Source: Halonotius roseus (GTDB lineage Archaea; Halobacteriota; Halobacteria; Halobacteriales; Haloferacaceae). Taken from it: 64,000 bases of DNA. Within the stretch, counting starts at the first letter, position 1; each line of letters opens with the position of its first letter. Where the stretch lies: positions 718,775-782,774 of the forward strand of contig NZ_SESI01000002.1 of NCBI RefSeq assembly GCF_006861655.1. Direction: 5' to 3'. Shown here one piece after another: positions 7,753 through 15,216 of the stretch. The notes under the pieces were generated by a model. That model worked only from the letters and a program-made list of their open reading frames with translations. It searched no databases and was not told the DNA's origin. A program made the translations under genes and the position numbers.

Positions 7753-9117
7753 ATGAGTCTCACACTCGTCTTATTCGGGGTCACCGCCATCGTGATCCTG
7801 ACGGCGATCAGCGCCTTCTTTTCGAGCAGCGAACTCGCGGTGTTTTCGGTCGCCAGCCACCGGATCGATGCCATCGTCGACGAGGGCCGACCCGGCGGCG
7901 ACGCCCTTGCCGCGTTGCGGTCGAACCCCCACCGGTTTCTGGTGACCGCACTCGTCAGCAACAACATCGCCAACATCGCCGCCGCCAGCGTCGCCACCGC
8001 GGTGTTGGTGCAGTTTCTGCCGGCCGGCCAGGCGGCGACGGGATCGACCGTCGTCACCAGCTTTTTTATCATCGTCTTCGGCGAGATCGCGCCGAAATCC
8101 TACGCGGTCGCCAACGCCGAACGCCACGCCCTCCGGGTCGCCCGCCCGGTCGTCGCCATCCAGCGACTCCTCCGGCCACTGCTGTATGTGTTCGAGGCGA
8201 CGACCGGCGTGGTCAACCGCCTGACAGGCGGCGACGCCGGGTTCGAATCCTATCTCTCCCGTGAGGAGATCGAAGGGATCGTCCGCAGCGGCGAGGCGAC
8301 AGGCGTGTTGGATACCGATGAGGGCGCGATGATCCGAAGCGTCCTCGATCTCGAAACAACGATCGTCCAGGCGGTGATGGTGCCCCGGACGCGGATCATC
8401 TCGGTGCCGGAGACCGCAAGCCTCGATACGGTCATCGAGACCTGCTGGGGGAAGGGCGTCGATCGGGTTCCGGTCGTCGGCGAGAGCCGCGACGACGTAC
8501 GCGGGATCGTCGACCTCCGGGCCGCGCTGGCGGCCCGCGCCGAGGGACGATCACTGGCATCGATCCTCACCGATCCCGTCTTCGTCCCGACAACGAAGCC
8601 GGTCGACGAGCTGTTGGCCGAGATGCAACGGGACGGCCATCGGATGGTGGTCGTCGTCGACGAGTTCGGGACGGTCGTCGGGCTCGCAACGCTGGAGGAT
8701 GTCATCGAGGAGGTCGTCGGCGAGCTTGTCGACCACACCGAAACCGATCCCGTCCGCGTCGTCGACGACGGAAGCGCGATCGTCGCCGGCTGGGCGGCCG
8801 TCGGCTCCGTCAACGACAGCCTGGGGATCGAACTCCCGACAGCAGGAAGTTTCGAGACGATCGCCGGGCTGTTGTCCCACCAGCTGGGCCGGTTGCCGCG
8901 ATCCGACGACCGAGTCGAAATCGGCGGGGTCGTCCTTACTGTCGTTGAGGCGGGCCAAACACGGGTGCAGCGCGTCCGGATCGAGTGGGAGCCGACAGCC
9001 GACGATGCGGCGGCTGTGACAGCCAGCGACGACAAAAATCATGGCCAGGATCATGACCACTCCCATGACGAACAGCCAGAACAGCCGGAGCCGGACGACG
9101 GCAGCCGCGAGGACTGA
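7753..9117 (+). CDS. DUF21/CBS/CorC-domain membrane protein (CNNM/HlyC family)
   Basis: A 454-residue protein with the order of CorB/CNNM proteins. An N-terminal DUF21 transmembrane domain spans about 1-175 (FGEIAPKSYA near 100). A pair of CBS domains spans about 195-325 (MVPRTRI, then VVVDEFGTVVGLATLEDVIEEVVGE). A CorC/HlyC C-terminal domain spans about 335-415. Such proteins are linked to Mg or Na export. The last 40 residues are disordered and His/Asp-rich (NHGQDHDHSHDE), a possible metal-binding tail. It is divergent from dhaK and convergent with the next gene. Confidence 0.88.
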   Translation: MSLTLVLFGVTAIVILTAISAFFSSSELAVFSVASHRIDAIVDEGRPGGDALAALRSNPHRFLVTALVSNNIANIAAASVATAVLVQFLPAGQAATGSTVVTSFFIIVFGEIAPKSYAVANAERHALRVARPVVAIQRLLRPLLYVFEATTGVVNRLTGGDAGFESYLSREEIEGIVRSGEATGVLDTDEGAMIRSVLDLETTIVQAVMVPRTRIISVPETASLDTVIETCWGKGVDRVPVVGESRDDVRGIVDLRAALAARAEGRSLASILTDPVFVPTTKPVDELLAEMQRDGHRMVVVVDEFGTVVGLATLEDVIEEVVGELVDHTETDPVRVVDDGSAIVAGWAAVGSVNDSLGIELPTAGSFETIAGLLSHQLGRLPRSDDRVEIGGVVLTVVEAGQTRVQRVRIEWEPTADDAAAVTASDDKNHGQDHDHSHDEQPEQPEPDDGSRED

Positions 9118-9131
9118 GTCCAGGGTGGCGA

Positions 9132-10343
9132 TCAGTCGATCGCGGTCTCATCGAGTGCGGCGTCGATCTTGCTGATCGCGTCGGTGACAGCCGCGAGATC
9201 GTCGTCGACGGCCCCGCTTGCAACCCGGTCGTACTCATCATCATCCAGCTCGTGTTCGGCGACGGCGACCTCGCGGAGCCGCTCGTACTCGTCGCGGCGC
9301 GTAAAGCGGGCGAGGCGGCGGCGGGCGGCCTCGATGTTCGGGGTGGTGTCATCGGCATCGTCGAGATCGTCGCTGTCGTCAACAGCATCACCGCCGCTGT
9401 CGTCGTCCGCGAACACAGACTCAAGCCGGCGAACAAACGGTGCCAACTCATCAAGCCGAGTGCGCAACGTCGCAGCCTCGGCGGGCGGCCACCCGACACA
9501 GAAGGCCTCGGCATCAAGCCGGTCGAGGTAGGTTTGGTGGACGGCGACGCTGGTGCGGAGCGCGCCGGGATCATCGACGTAATGCTCCAGTTTTGATGGG
9601 GAGTAGTCGGCGTACTCGACGAGTTCGGCCAGCGGCTCGGCCCCGACAGGTTTGGTGTCGATATACTCGACAAGATCCCGGGGCGGACGGTCGACGCCGA
9701 CCAGCGGACGGTCAGCCGCGTCGCCGAGGAGCTCGAACAGCTCACGGGCCGGACGAGTGTCGCGGAATTGCTCGAAGGCGGTTCGAACGGCCGTGTTGTA
9801 CTCATCGACGCGCTCCCGCAGCGGTTCCGTAGAGACCTCGAGATCAACGTCGGCGAGGCGTTGGAGGTCGCGGAGCCGGTCAGCCTCCTCGCGGAGCTCA
9901 GACAGCCGTTTCTCGGCGTCGCCACGGGCTGTCCGATAGGCGTCGATCGCGGCCTCCCGTTCCTCCAGCAGCTCGACGGCCTCGCCGGCAGTCTCGATCT
10001 GTTCGCGGGCAAACTCGAAATCCGCCTCGTTCAGCCGGCGTTTGTCGAGGCGATCGCTGACGCGCTGGAAGGCATCGGCCGCGAAGGTGTCGTCGGGCAG
10101 CGAATCGACGAGCGTCAGGATCTCGGTTTGGAACTGGAGATAGGCACCGAAATCGCCGGTGCCGGTCGCGCTGTCCTCGTAGTTATCAAGCAGCCGTGTC
10201 GCGTTCCGGTAGGCGTCCGCGGCGGCCTCGACGCTGTCCTCGCCGTGGTCGGCGATGGCGGCTTCGGCGGCCGCCACGCGGTCGGCAGCCGCGCGAAGCT
10301 CCTCGGCGACAGCCGGCGGGGATTCGATCTCGGTTGGAGCCAT
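9132..10343 (-). CDS. Haloarchaeal coiled-coil protein (DUF7118-like)
   Basis: A 403-residue acidic protein built largely of long helices and heptad-like stretches (about residues 1-190, Glu/Arg/Leu-rich), followed by a conserved-looking middle part (RPLVGVDRPPRDLVEYIDT, DYSPSKLEHYVDDP) and an Asp-rich linker before a last helical region. I assign it to a haloarchaeal family of unknown function (DUF7118 from memory). The upstream open frame is a shadow of hisI; the ATG at 10343 lies one base past the hisI stop, so the pair is co-transcribed. Confidence 0.75.
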   Translation of the reverse strand: MAPTEIESPPAVAEELRAAADRVAAAEAAIADHGEDSVEAAADAYRNATRLLDNYEDSATGTGDFGAYLQFQTEILTLVDSLPDDTFAADAFQRVSDRLDKRRLNEADFEFAREQIETAGEAVELLEEREAAIDAYRTARGDAEKRLSELREEADRLRDLQRLADVDLEVSTEPLRERVDEYNTAVRTAFEQFRDTRPARELFELLGDAADRPLVGVDRPPRDLVEYIDTKPVGAEPLAELVEYADYSPSKLEHYVDDPGALRTSVAVHQTYLDRLDAEAFCVGWPPAEAATLRTRLDELAPFVRRLESVFADDDSGGDAVDDSDDLDDADDTTPNIEAARRRLARFTRRDEYERLREVAVAEHELDDDEYDRVASGAVDDDLAAVTDAISKIDAALDETAID

Positions 10344-10344
10344 C

Positions 10345-10713
10345 TTATTCGTAGACTGCGTCGGGATCGAAGACAGTTTCGCCGACGTTCTCGCCGTCGA
10401 TGGTGCGGTAGAAACAGCTCTCGTGGCCGGTGTGACACGCCCCGCCCTCTTGCTCGACGAGATACAGCAGCGTGTCGGCGTCGCAGTCGACTCGCACCTC
10501 TCGAATCTGTTGGGTGTGGCCGCTGGTCGCGCCCTTCTCCCAGAGCTCATCGCGGCTCCGGGAGTAGTAGTGGGCCCGGCCGGTCTCGATCGTTTTGTCG
10601 AGGGCTTCGGGTGAGACGTACGCGAGCATGAGCACGTCCTTCGAGTCGGCGTCCTGGGCGACCGCCGGGACAAGCCCGTTGTCGCCGAAATCAACGTCTA
10701 CGTGGTCGGTCAT
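10345..10713 (-). CDS. hisI: Phosphoribosyl-AMP cyclohydrolase
   Basis: A 122-residue enzyme of histidine biosynthesis (step 3, opening the adenine ring of PR-AMP). The family cores [47 protein letters not shown] and [12 protein letters not shown] are present, including the zinc/Mg ligand Cys and Asp residues. It is a stand-alone HisI with no HisE domain, as usual in archaea. It is followed after a one-base gap by the coiled-coil gene. hisG lies about 15 kb away (25595), so the his genes are scattered. Confidence 0.96.
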   Translation of the reverse strand: MTDHVDVDFGDNGLVPAVAQDADSKDVLMLAYVSPEALDKTIETGRAHYYSRSRDELWEKGATSGHTQQIREVRVDCDADTLLYLVEQEGGACHTGHESCFYRTIDGENVGETVFDPDAVYE

Positions 10714-10791
10714 TGGGAGGACTCAACGCGGCAAGGTGAATAGGCCTTTCCCGTCGCCCCGCCGCCGGCGCGCGGGCTGTCGGCGGGTTCC

Positions 10792-11778
10792 CTACTCGCC
10801 GCTGTAGCGACCCTTGTCGACGCGGCCGTAGCCGTGAGTCCGCCGCCACTCGGCGAGGCGGTGGCGACCCCGGCGGGCCAGCGGGGCCAACTCCGGCGCA
10901 CCGATGATCCCGAAGCCGACGACGATCACGCCGAAGCCGGCGACCGTCATCGCCGACAGCGACTCCCCAAGGAGGAGCCAGCCGCCGAGCGTGGCGACGA
11001 CCGGACTGACGTAGAAGACGAGACTCGATCGGGTGGCGCCGACGGCATCGAGCAGATTGAAATGCAGGATGTAGGCGAGCGCGCCCGCGAAGACGCCGAG
11101 GTAGGCCACCGAGAGGAGTGCCGATGGCGTCCACGTTGCTGCCGCGACCGACTCGCCAGCACCGAGGCTGAGCGCGTGGAGCAACGCCGCGCTGACCGGG
11201 AGGGCCCACGCGGTGCGAACCGTACTCGACAGCCGCGGCGCGGAGCGGCGGATCAACACCGTGCCGAGCGCGAGGCTGACCGCGCCCGCCAGCACGATCG
11301 CCGCGCCGCCCGACAGCGTCGCCCGCAACGTCGCCGGCGTGAGCTCGATGACCATACCGACGCCGACGAGGCCAACGAGCGTGCCGACCGCGCCGGTCGT
11401 CGAGAGCCGTTCGTCGCTGAGTAGGCCGCCGGCGAACAGCGGCGTGAAGATCGGCACGAGCGCGAAGAGGATCGCGCCGACGCCGCTGGTGACCGACCCC
11501 TGGCCGAGGAACAACAGCCCGTTGGCGAGGCCGATCGCAAAGACACCGGCGGCGAGAATCCCCGCGATGTCGCCGCGGGTTCGCGGAACGAGATCGCGCA
11601 CATCGTGGGTGTAGAGGACGTAGCCACCGAGAACGAGCGCGGCGAGATCGAACCGCACCGCAACGAGTAGCAACGGCGGCACGTCAGCCAGGCCAGCCTT
11701 CGCCGCGACGAACGTGCCGCCAAACAGGACGCTGACCGCGAGGAAGGCCGCCGTCCAGCGGTGAGTATCCAGTTTCAT
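10792..11778 (-). CDS. EamA (drug/metabolite transporter) family exporter
   Basis: A 328-residue protein with ten predicted membrane helices in two EamA repeats (about 8-135 and 150-285). The second repeat ends in the family-typical FYVSPVVATLGGWLLLGE. The substrate is unknown; relatives export amino acids or metabolites. I start at the ATG at 11778 (MKLDTHRWTAAFLAVSVLFGG); the frame stays open to 12141 but that extension is not membrane-like and overlaps the divergent regulator gene. The tail is basic and hydrophilic. Confidence 0.88.
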   Translation of the reverse strand: MKLDTHRWTAAFLAVSVLFGGTFVAAKAGLADVPPLLLVAVRFDLAALVLGGYVLYTHDVRDLVPRTRGDIAGILAAGVFAIGLANGLLFLGQGSVTSGVGAILFALVPIFTPLFAGGLLSDERLSTTGAVGTLVGLVGVGMVIELTPATLRATLSGGAAIVLAGAVSLALGTVLIRRSAPRLSSTVRTAWALPVSAALLHALSLGAGESVAAATWTPSALLSVAYLGVFAGALAYILHFNLLDAVGATRSSLVFYVSPVVATLGGWLLLGESLSAMTVAGFGVIVVGFGIIGAPELAPLARRGRHRLAEWRRTHGYGRVDKGRYSGE

Positions 11779-12011
11779 CGGGCCTCCGATCCGGCAACCG
11801 GGCGGAGAGATAGCGTGGAAGAGATAAGATCGCTCATACCCAAACGGAGGGGTCGAACAGGCATAAACCAATCCAGAAACCGCTGCACGGCGGGACAATC
11901 GGTTGGGTCGTGACGGCCAACCGTAGCGTGCAGTCGGCGCACACAGAGAGATATTTTCACGGTATGAAAGAGAGCCGAAACCGACTTGCGACCAGGGAGG
12001 GAAGACGGAGT

Positions 12012-12809
12012 ATGGATCGGGTCTTCGAAGAGATGGAGTTTCTTGCGCGGTCAGCCAACCGCGGCGACGTGCTGACGCTGGTAGCCGAGGCCCCACACGA
12101 TCGGCAGTCGTTGGCGGCTGAGACCGGTGCTTCACAGCCAACGCTCGGTCGGATTCTCCGAGACTTTGAGAAACGGAACTGGGTACGGGCGACCGAGGCC
12201 GGCTACACGGCGACGGCGACCGGCCGGCTCGTCGCCGCGGGGTTGACCGAACTCTCCGAGAGCCTTGCCGCCGAGCTCCACCTCCGGGAGATCAGCGAGT
12301 GGCTGCCGGCCGACGACCTCGGTTTTGACCTGAAACGACTGGGCGAGGCAACGATTACGACGCCAACCCAAACCCGGCCGAGCGCGCCGATCAGTCGGGT
12401 GATCGAGCTGATCGAGGCGGCACACCGCGTGCGGATCTTCTCGCATGCGTTTAACGAGCAGACGCTGGCCGCGGTCGCGGAGTGGGTCGCCGATGGCGGG
12501 GAGTTCGAAGGGGTGTTTGCCGCGTCGGCGATCGATGCGGTCGCCCACGAGACCGGGCTGCGCGGGCAGCTCCAACAGCTGCATGCCGCCGACGGCGCGA
12601 CGATTCGTGTCGTCGAGGGCGCGATTCCGCTGGCGGTGACGGTTGCCGACGACACGGTGAGTCTGTTGTTGCGGGACGAGAACGGGCGACTACAGGCCGC
12701 CGTCGACACCGACGACCCAGCAGTCGAGAGTTGGGCGGCGGATCGACACGGTCGGTACTGGGAGTCGGCGCGACCGCTGGCTGAGAGCGATCTCGACGGC
12801 AGCGAGTGA
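12012..12809 (+). CDS. Winged-helix transcriptional regulator (FilR1-like architecture)
   Basis: A 265-residue protein. A winged helix-turn-helix spans about 10-80 (LAAETGASQPTLGRILRDFEKRNWVR), and then a domain of about 170 residues containing RVIELIEAAHRVRIFSHAFNEQT follows, as in the haloarchaeal regulators with a FilR1-type middle domain. A TATA-like GATATTTTC at about 11950-11958 lies too near the upstream ATGs (11910, 11964), which supports the ATG at 12012 with a short leader. It is divergent from the EamA exporter, which it may control. Ligand unknown. Confidence 0.8.
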   Translation: MDRVFEEMEFLARSANRGDVLTLVAEAPHDRQSLAAETGASQPTLGRILRDFEKRNWVRATEAGYTATATGRLVAAGLTELSESLAAELHLREISEWLPADDLGFDLKRLGEATITTPTQTRPSAPISRVIELIEAAHRVRIFSHAFNEQTLAAVAEWVADGGEFEGVFAASAIDAVAHETGLRGQLQQLHAADGATIRVVEGAIPLAVTVADDTVSLLLRDENGRLQAAVDTDDPAVESWAADRHGRYWESARPLAESDLDGSE

Positions 12810-12840
12810 CGAGGACAGTGGTTGGCGAGCCGTGGGCCGC

Positions 12841-13602
12841 TCAGGCAGACGCTGTCTCCGAGGCCGGGCGATCATGCTCACAGGTGCCGTCGAGACACCG
12901 CTCGCCGGAGGCGGTGCGGAACCGCGGGAGTCCACACTCGCAGGTGTCGGTGACAACGCCGGCCGGGAACGAAAACGACGTTTCGCAGTCCGGGTAGTCG
13001 TCACAGCCGAAAAACAGCCGGCCGTCCGGGCTACGAACGCGCAGCGGCGCGCCACAGTCCGGGCAGTCGTAGGCCTCGTCGAACCGCTCGCGGACGGCCG
13101 CCGACAGCGACTCACAGGCGTAATCGACACAGAGATCGAAGGCCTCCCCGCGTTCGACGCGGATCTGTGGGAGGCCGCAGTCTGGACAGGCCGAATCCAG
13201 CACGGTTGCCCCCGACGGCAGGCCGTACTGCTCGGCGCAGTCGAGACACCGAACCTCGCCGCGCGTGCGGACGAGTTGGCCGGTGCAGAGCGGGCAGTCG
13301 CCGACGGGAACGCCGGCTTCGGAGACCGGGAACGACTCGACGCCAGCAACGTCGTGGGAGCTAACCGAGAGCTGTTGACCGTCGGCCGCGGCGGTGAGGC
13401 TGAACCCCTCGCTGTCGTGTTCGACGGTGACCTCGTCAGGGCGGGTGAGCCACGCGACGGGCTGGTAGCCGTCGGCGTCGTGGACGAGCACCGTTCGGTC
13501 GGGTTTGACCAAGATGACCACGTGGCCGCGTTGGGTGCGGTCGCGGCTGCCTTCGAACTCGACGGTGCAGTCGCCGGTCAGGATGCGGGTGCGGTCGGCC
13601 AT
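12841..13602 (-). CDS. NucS-N DNA-binding domain fused to topoisomerase-type zinc fingers
   Basis: 253 residues. Residues about 5-95 resemble the N-terminal DNA-binding domain of the mismatch endonuclease NucS/EndoMS (DUF91), with VVILVKPDRTVLVHDADGYQ followed by PVAWLTRP. The C-terminal RecB-like nuclease domain of NucS is absent. In its place are four Cys4 modules: 103/106/119/122, 139/142/158/163, 180/183/200/206 (with GRLFFGCDDYPDC, the topoisomerase IA C4 type) and 221/223/236/241. A DNA- or RNA-binding, non-nuclease role is inferred. It is divergent from the HAD gene. Confidence 0.8.
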   Translation of the reverse strand: MADRTRILTGDCTVEFEGSRDRTQRGHVVILVKPDRTVLVHDADGYQPVAWLTRPDEVTVEHDSEGFSLTAAADGQQLSVSSHDVAGVESFPVSEAGVPVGDCPLCTGQLVRTRGEVRCLDCAEQYGLPSGATVLDSACPDCGLPQIRVERGEAFDLCVDYACESLSAAVRERFDEAYDCPDCGAPLRVRSPDGRLFFGCDDYPDCETSFSFPAGVVTDTCECGLPRFRTASGERCLDGTCEHDRPASETASA

Positions 13603-13676
13603 GGGCCGGCGTGGCCGCGGCTTCGGCCCTAAAGATACGGGCGAGAGTCTTTAGGTGAAGGCGATGACGGGCCACC

Positions 13677-14351
13677 ATGAGCGATTCCGAACGCAGGAGC
13701 CGGGCCGTGTTGTTCGATATGGACGGCGTGATCGTCGACTCCGAGCGGTACTGGCACGAGGCCCAGCCGGAACACATCTTTCCGGCGACGCTCGCCGGCA
13801 CGTATCCGGATCTCGACGAGACGACCGGGATGAATTACAAGGAGATCTACGACTATCTCGACGCGAATTACGAGACCAAGGTCAGCAAGGAGGAGTTCAT
13901 CGATATCTTCGATGAGACGGCCCGCGAGATCTACCGCGAGCGCGTCTCGCTACTCGATGGGTTTCAGGATCTCCGCGGGGAACTCGGAGCCACCGGCGTC
14001 ACCGTCGCTATCGTCACCTCCGCGCCGCCGGCGTGGCACGAGATCGTCACCGACCGGTTCGACATCGCGGTCGATGCGACGATCAGCGCGGAGGATATCG
14101 ACGGCGAGGGGAAGCCGGCTCCCGATGTCTACGAGCACGCGGCCGGCGTCCTCGGCATCGATCCGGCTGACTGCCTCGTCGTCGAGGACTCGAAAAACGG
14201 CGTCGAGGCCGGGAAGCGAGCCGGTATGACGGTGATCGCCTACCGGAGCGGCCCGAACGACGACACCGACCTCTCGGCGGCCGATGTCGGTGTCGATGGG
14301 GTCGAAGAGCTTCGCACTGAGATCCGACGCCGGACGGGAGTCGGGGGATAG
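13677..14351 (+). CDS. HAD superfamily phosphatase (beta-phosphoglucomutase/Gph subgroup)
   Basis: A 224-residue HAD hydrolase of class IA. Motif I is FDMDGVIVDSE near residue 13 (nucleophile D and acid D). An alpha-helical cap spans about 25-100. Motif II is IVTSA, motif III is the lysine of GKPAPDVYE, and motif IV is VVEDSKNGVEAG. All catalytic residues are intact. Substrate is not evident; small sugar phosphates are usual. It is a single gene. Confidence 0.9.
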   Translation: MSDSERRSRAVLFDMDGVIVDSERYWHEAQPEHIFPATLAGTYPDLDETTGMNYKEIYDYLDANYETKVSKEEFIDIFDETAREIYRERVSLLDGFQDLRGELGATGVTVAIVTSAPPAWHEIVTDRFDIAVDATISAEDIDGEGKPAPDVYEHAAGVLGIDPADCLVVEDSKNGVEAGKRAGMTVIAYRSGPNDDTDLSAADVGVDGVEELRTEIRRRTGVGG

Positions 14352-14362
14352 GCCGCGTGTAA

Positions 14363-14839
14363 CTACTCGGGTCTGACGGTGACGGCCGGGAAATACGTAT
14401 CGTAGAACGCGGTATCGAATGTAAGCAGGCGGTCGCAGTCGACAACAGCGTGGGCGCCGATGAGAAAGTCGGCGGCGATATGCTGCCGCGGAGCGAGCGC
14501 GGTGCCACACTCCGTGCAGGGAACCGTCTGGTCGAACCCGCACGTCGGACACTGCAACCCGTCCGGTCGGCGGTCAGTGTACTCCTGAAAGGCTACGCCG
14601 GCACGGAACAGGGCTTCTTGTGACGGCTCGTCAAGTTGCAATCGAAGGTCGTCGCAGAACTCGTCGAGGGCCGTAGATGATTCGAAATGGCCGTCGGCAG
14701 CGAGTTCGGCGTAGACGATCGGCGAAATCACGACCCGACCATCCTGATAGGCGCGGCGCAGAACCGACTCGCTGGCGTCGGCGTGTTCGTCGTCGTACAG
14801 CAGGGCGAGCAGCGCGTTCGTATCGACCGCGGTGATCAC
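14363..14839 (-). CDS. vapC: VapC-type PIN-domain toxin with zinc-ribbon insert
   Basis: A 158-residue PIN-domain RNase. Acidic residues D6 (AVDTNALL), E45 (VYAEL), D124 (AADFLIGAHA) and D142 (TFDTAFY) form the metal site. Between the third helix region and D124 the protein carries CPTC (97, 100) and CTEC (108, 111), a zinc knuckle uncommon in VapC toxins but seen in some archaeal PIN proteins. The gene overlaps vapB by 4 nt (ATGA). It probably cleaves a tRNA or rRNA when freed from VapB. Confidence 0.88.
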   Translation of the reverse strand: MITAVDTNALLALLYDDEHADASESVLRRAYQDGRVVISPIVYAELAADGHFESSTALDEFCDDLRLQLDEPSQEALFRAGVAFQEYTDRRPDGLQCPTCGFDQTVPCTECGTALAPRQHIAADFLIGAHAVVDCDRLLTFDTAFYDTYFPAVTVRPE

Positions 14840-15108
14840 GTGTCGCCCCCGGATTCAGCATCGCTCACGTCACGAGGGTACTCACCGCGGAGTCGACGCA
14901 TCCGCTCGGGCATCGAGTCGGCACTGTCGGCACGACCACGGTGTTTGGTGAACGGATCATCACCATCGGCCGTCGTCGGGGGGTCTTTCCGTATCGTGTA
15001 CCCCGATTCTTTTTCCTCAAACGTGATCTCGTCACCCGGTTCGATGCCGAGAGCCTCCCGGATATCCTTAGGTATCGTGACTTGGCCTTTCGTGGTAACG
15101 CGAGGCAT
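14836..15108 (-). CDS. vapB: VapB-type antitoxin, AbrB/SpoVT fold
   Basis: 90 residues. The swapped-hairpin AbrB DNA-binding domain is residues 1-45 (RVTTKGQVTIPKDIREALGI, then PGDEITFEE). The C-terminal half is disordered and charged (GRADSADSMPERMRRLRGEY), the usual toxin-wrapping tail. It neutralises the PIN toxin encoded immediately downstream with a 4-nt overlap and should repress its own operon through the palindrome at 15128-15148. Confidence 0.9.
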   Translation of the reverse strand: MPRVTTKGQVTIPKDIREALGIEPGDEITFEEKESGYTIRKDPPTTADGDDPFTKHRGRADSADSMPERMRRLRGEYPRDVSDAESGGDT

Positions 15109-15127
15109 GAGTAATTGAACATACGGT

Positions 15128-15148
15128 GTAATACAAGAAAAGTATTAC
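15128..15148. promoter_or_regulatory. Palindromic operator of vapBC
   Basis: GTAATAC (15128-15134) and GTATTAC (15142-15148) are a perfect 7-bp inverted repeat around a 7-nt AT spacer. The site lies 20-40 nt upstream of the vapB ATG, where TATA/TFB bind, so occupancy would block transcription. A symmetric AT-rich site is what AbrB-fold antitoxins bind. The link to VapB is inference. Confidence 0.6.
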
Positions 15149-15216
15149 TCCAACAATCATACGACACCAGATCGCTGTGAAGACGGCCGCTAACCGGACT
15201 CCCCGTCACCAACCGA

